Below the pieces are notes generated by a model. It did no database searches and had not been told where the DNA came from. It was given only the letters and a program-made list of their open reading frames with translations. Positions 38,198-40,015 of a DNA stretch of 40,015 nt are shown here, piece after piece (within the stretch, counting starts at the first letter, position 1; each line of letters begins with the position of its first letter). Source of the DNA: Lentisphaeria bacterium. GTDB lineage: Bacteria > Verrucomicrobiota > Lentisphaeria > Oligosphaerales > Oligosphaeraceae. Location: positions 5,481-45,495 of the forward strand of contig JAQWBY010000002.1 in NCBI GenBank assembly GCA_028706165.1, in the 5' to 3' direction. Made by a program: the position numbers and the translations under genes.

Positions 38198-38233
38198 CTC
38201 GCAGTTGCTCGGCGGAACCGCTGTGCAATCCCG

Positions 38234-39124
38234 TCAGGCCCGGAGTTGTTCGAGAGCCGCCAGATATTTTTCACGGGTCTGACTGATGACGTCGCCAGGC
38301 AGCTTCGGCGCGGGCGGTTGGTGGTTGAAGCCGACGCTGTCCAGCCAGTCGCGGACAAATTGCTTGTCCAGGCTCGGCGGGTTCTGCCCAAGCTGATAGG
38401 ATGCGGCAGGCCAGAAGCGGCTGGAGTCTGGCGTGAGGACTTCGTCGGCGAGGGTGAGAACGCCGTTTTCGTCAAGACCGAACTCAAATTTGGTATCGGC
38501 GATGATGATATCGCGGGTGAGGGCGTAGTCGGCGGCTTGGAGGTAGAGGTCCAGGGCCATATCTTGCAGCTGTTGCGCCAGGTCGGCGCCGACCTTGGCG
38601 CTGAGTTCGGCGAAGGAAATGGGCATGTCGTGGCCGGAGCTTTCCTTGGTGGTCGGCGTGAAGATGGGCTGATCCAGGCGCTCGCAGTTGGCGTAACCTG
38701 CGCGCAGGGGTATGCCGCAGATAGTGCCCTGCTGCTGATATTCTTTCCAGCCCGAGCCGGCCAGGTAGCCACGCACGACGCACTCGACGGGGACAATGCG
38801 CAGCTTCTTCACCAGCATGGCGCGGTCCCGCAAGTCGTCCTTAGCTGCGGCTAGTGTCGGGGGAAAATCGTCCACATCAGCCGTGATGAGGTGGTTGGGG
38901 GTGTCGGCAAAGAAATCGAACCAGAAGAGACTAAGCTGGGTGAGGACCTTGCCTTTGTCGGGAATGCCGTTTGGCATGACGCAGTCGAAGGCGCTAATGC
39001 GGTCGGTGGCTACGAAAAGCAGCTTGTCGCCAAGGTCATAGACATCGCGCACTTTACCGCGCTGGGGTGATGTCAAGCCGGGAATCTCGGTGGCAAGCAA
39101 GGCGCGGTTCTCGTCGTACTTCAT
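38234..39124 (-). CDS. purC: Phosphoribosylaminoimidazole-succinocarboxamide synthase (SAICAR synthetase)
   Basis: GKVRDVYDLGDKLLFVATDRISAFDCVMPNGIPDKGKVLTQLSLFWFDFF, VPVECVVRGYLAGSGWKEYQQQGTICG, PIFTPTTKE, DTKFEFGLDENG, LTPDSSRFWPA. Confidence 0.95.
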   Translation of the reverse strand: MKYDENRALLATEIPGLTSPQRGKVRDVYDLGDKLLFVATDRISAFDCVMPNGIPDKGKVLTQLSLFWFDFFADTPNHLITADVDDFPPTLAAAKDDLRDRAMLVKKLRIVPVECVVRGYLAGSGWKEYQQQGTICGIPLRAGYANCERLDQPIFTPTTKESSGHDMPISFAELSAKVGADLAQQLQDMALDLYLQAADYALTRDIIIADTKFEFGLDENGVLTLADEVLTPDSSRFWPAASYQLGQNPPSLDKQFVRDWLDSVGFNHQPPAPKLPGDVISQTREKYLAALEQLRA

Positions 39125-39222
39125 AGGTAATTGGCCTTTCAGGTTGGGGGACGACGGGACGAAAATGTAATGGAAAAAAGCGCAAGATGCAAATTACCCG
39201 GCTGATGTCCAGCGTGTTTTTT

Positions 39223-39519
39223 GTAATCGGTCACCCATTGATAATTGAGCCATAGAGCTTCTGGCTGAGTCGAACGTGCCTGTTTCCCTCGCCGCGAAGC
39301 GGCAAAAGCGCTGAAAGCGCGAAACATACCAGCCCAGGGCAAGCACGCTGAAAGCGTGCTTGCCCTGGGTACAACGGCGACCATGTTCGTGTTCCTCGGC
39401 CCCTTTTGCCCCAGTCGGCGAAGCTGACTGGGGCAAAAGGGGCAATGGAACTCACTTGCTTACTTGGGATTGACATCGGCGGCATGTTTGGCCGCCATTA
39501 TCAATGGGTGACCGATTAC
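39223..39519. mobile_element. MITE-like element with perfect 23-bp terminal inverted repeats
   Basis: GTAATCGGTCACCCATTGATAAT (39223-39245) and ATTATCAATGGGTGACCGATTAC (39497-39519), perfect inverted repeat; flanked by GTTTTTT at 39216-39222 and 39520-39526. Confidence 0.85.
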
Positions 39520-39526
39520 GTTTTTT

Positions 39527-40015
39527 GTAATCGGTCACCCATTGATAATAGATGCACACCTTGCCTCTCTGGCGCGGTAGGACGAGACGAGCCAAGCCAA
39601 TGCGGCGCCCTCCAGGCGCAATTCCAGGTTATTGTCATACCCCGAGTTGCGTCGCCCTCCGGGCGCCTCACTCGGAATTATGCATGATGCGGCCCTCCGG
39701 GCCGAACTTGGCCAATCTGTCTGATCGACTGTCTTTTGTCGCGGACGGATCTTCTTTGTGGTTATCGCGGACGGATCGGACGGATCTTCTTTCTGGTTAT
39801 CGCGGACGGATCGGACGGATCGGACGGATCGGACGGATCCGATTACTGATCGGTCTGATCGGTCTGATCGGTCTGATCCGGCTGCGAAAACTTGCCGAAA
39901 ACGTTGTTACCAGAAGTCCCTAGAGTCGGTCAATCAGTCCCTGGTGTCCAAAGCGTCATTCCCCACGGTCCCGAAAGTCCCCACAGTCCCGGCCATGAGT
40001 CGTGAGACGTGAGAC
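39527..40015. mobile_element. Second MITE-like element, left terminus plus body; runs off window
   Basis: GTAATCGGTCACCCATTGATAATAGATGCACACC (39527-39560) identical over 34 nt to 35790-35823; 39932-40015 matches 36029-36112 with one mismatch seen. Confidence 0.75.
39741..39879. repeat. Short tandem repeats: (GGACGGATC)n then (TGATCGGTC)n
   Basis: GCGGACGGATCTTCTTT-TGGTTATC superrepeats, GGACGGATC run up to 39839, then TGATCGGTC repeats from 39847. Confidence 0.9.

Overview
The window carries about 23 protein genes from a GC-rich bacterium. The DUF6785-like tandem pair, beta-helix protein, GH127 enzyme and CapA suggest a PVC/Lentisphaerota-type genome, but this is inference. Recognisable genes: purL 5' end (running off the left edge), CapA-like protein, beta-helix protein, 5-FTHF cyclo-ligase, RNase Y, two tandem 805-aa multi-TM paralogues, GH127, GlcN6P-deaminase-like plus PIG-L deacetylase, asnS, a Cys-less PurF-like protein, SH3/coiled-coil protein, two sugar-phosphate isomerase-like TIM barrels, a CoaBC with degenerate CoaC half, two PilT/PilU-family ATPases, pgm, archaeal-type PurO, a DUF1573-like protein and purC. 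A decayed AAA/DUF4143-type ATPase is also present. The most notable signal is a family of non-coding modular elements of about 0.3-0.65 kb. They have 23-30 bp terminal inverted repeats beginning GTAATCGGTCA and, in the best copy, a perfect 8-bp flanking duplication. Inside are hairpin modules whose stems vary by compensatory changes between copies. I interpret these as MITE-like elements carrying a structured RNA/DNA module. No tRNA or rRNA gene and no cas gene was recognised.
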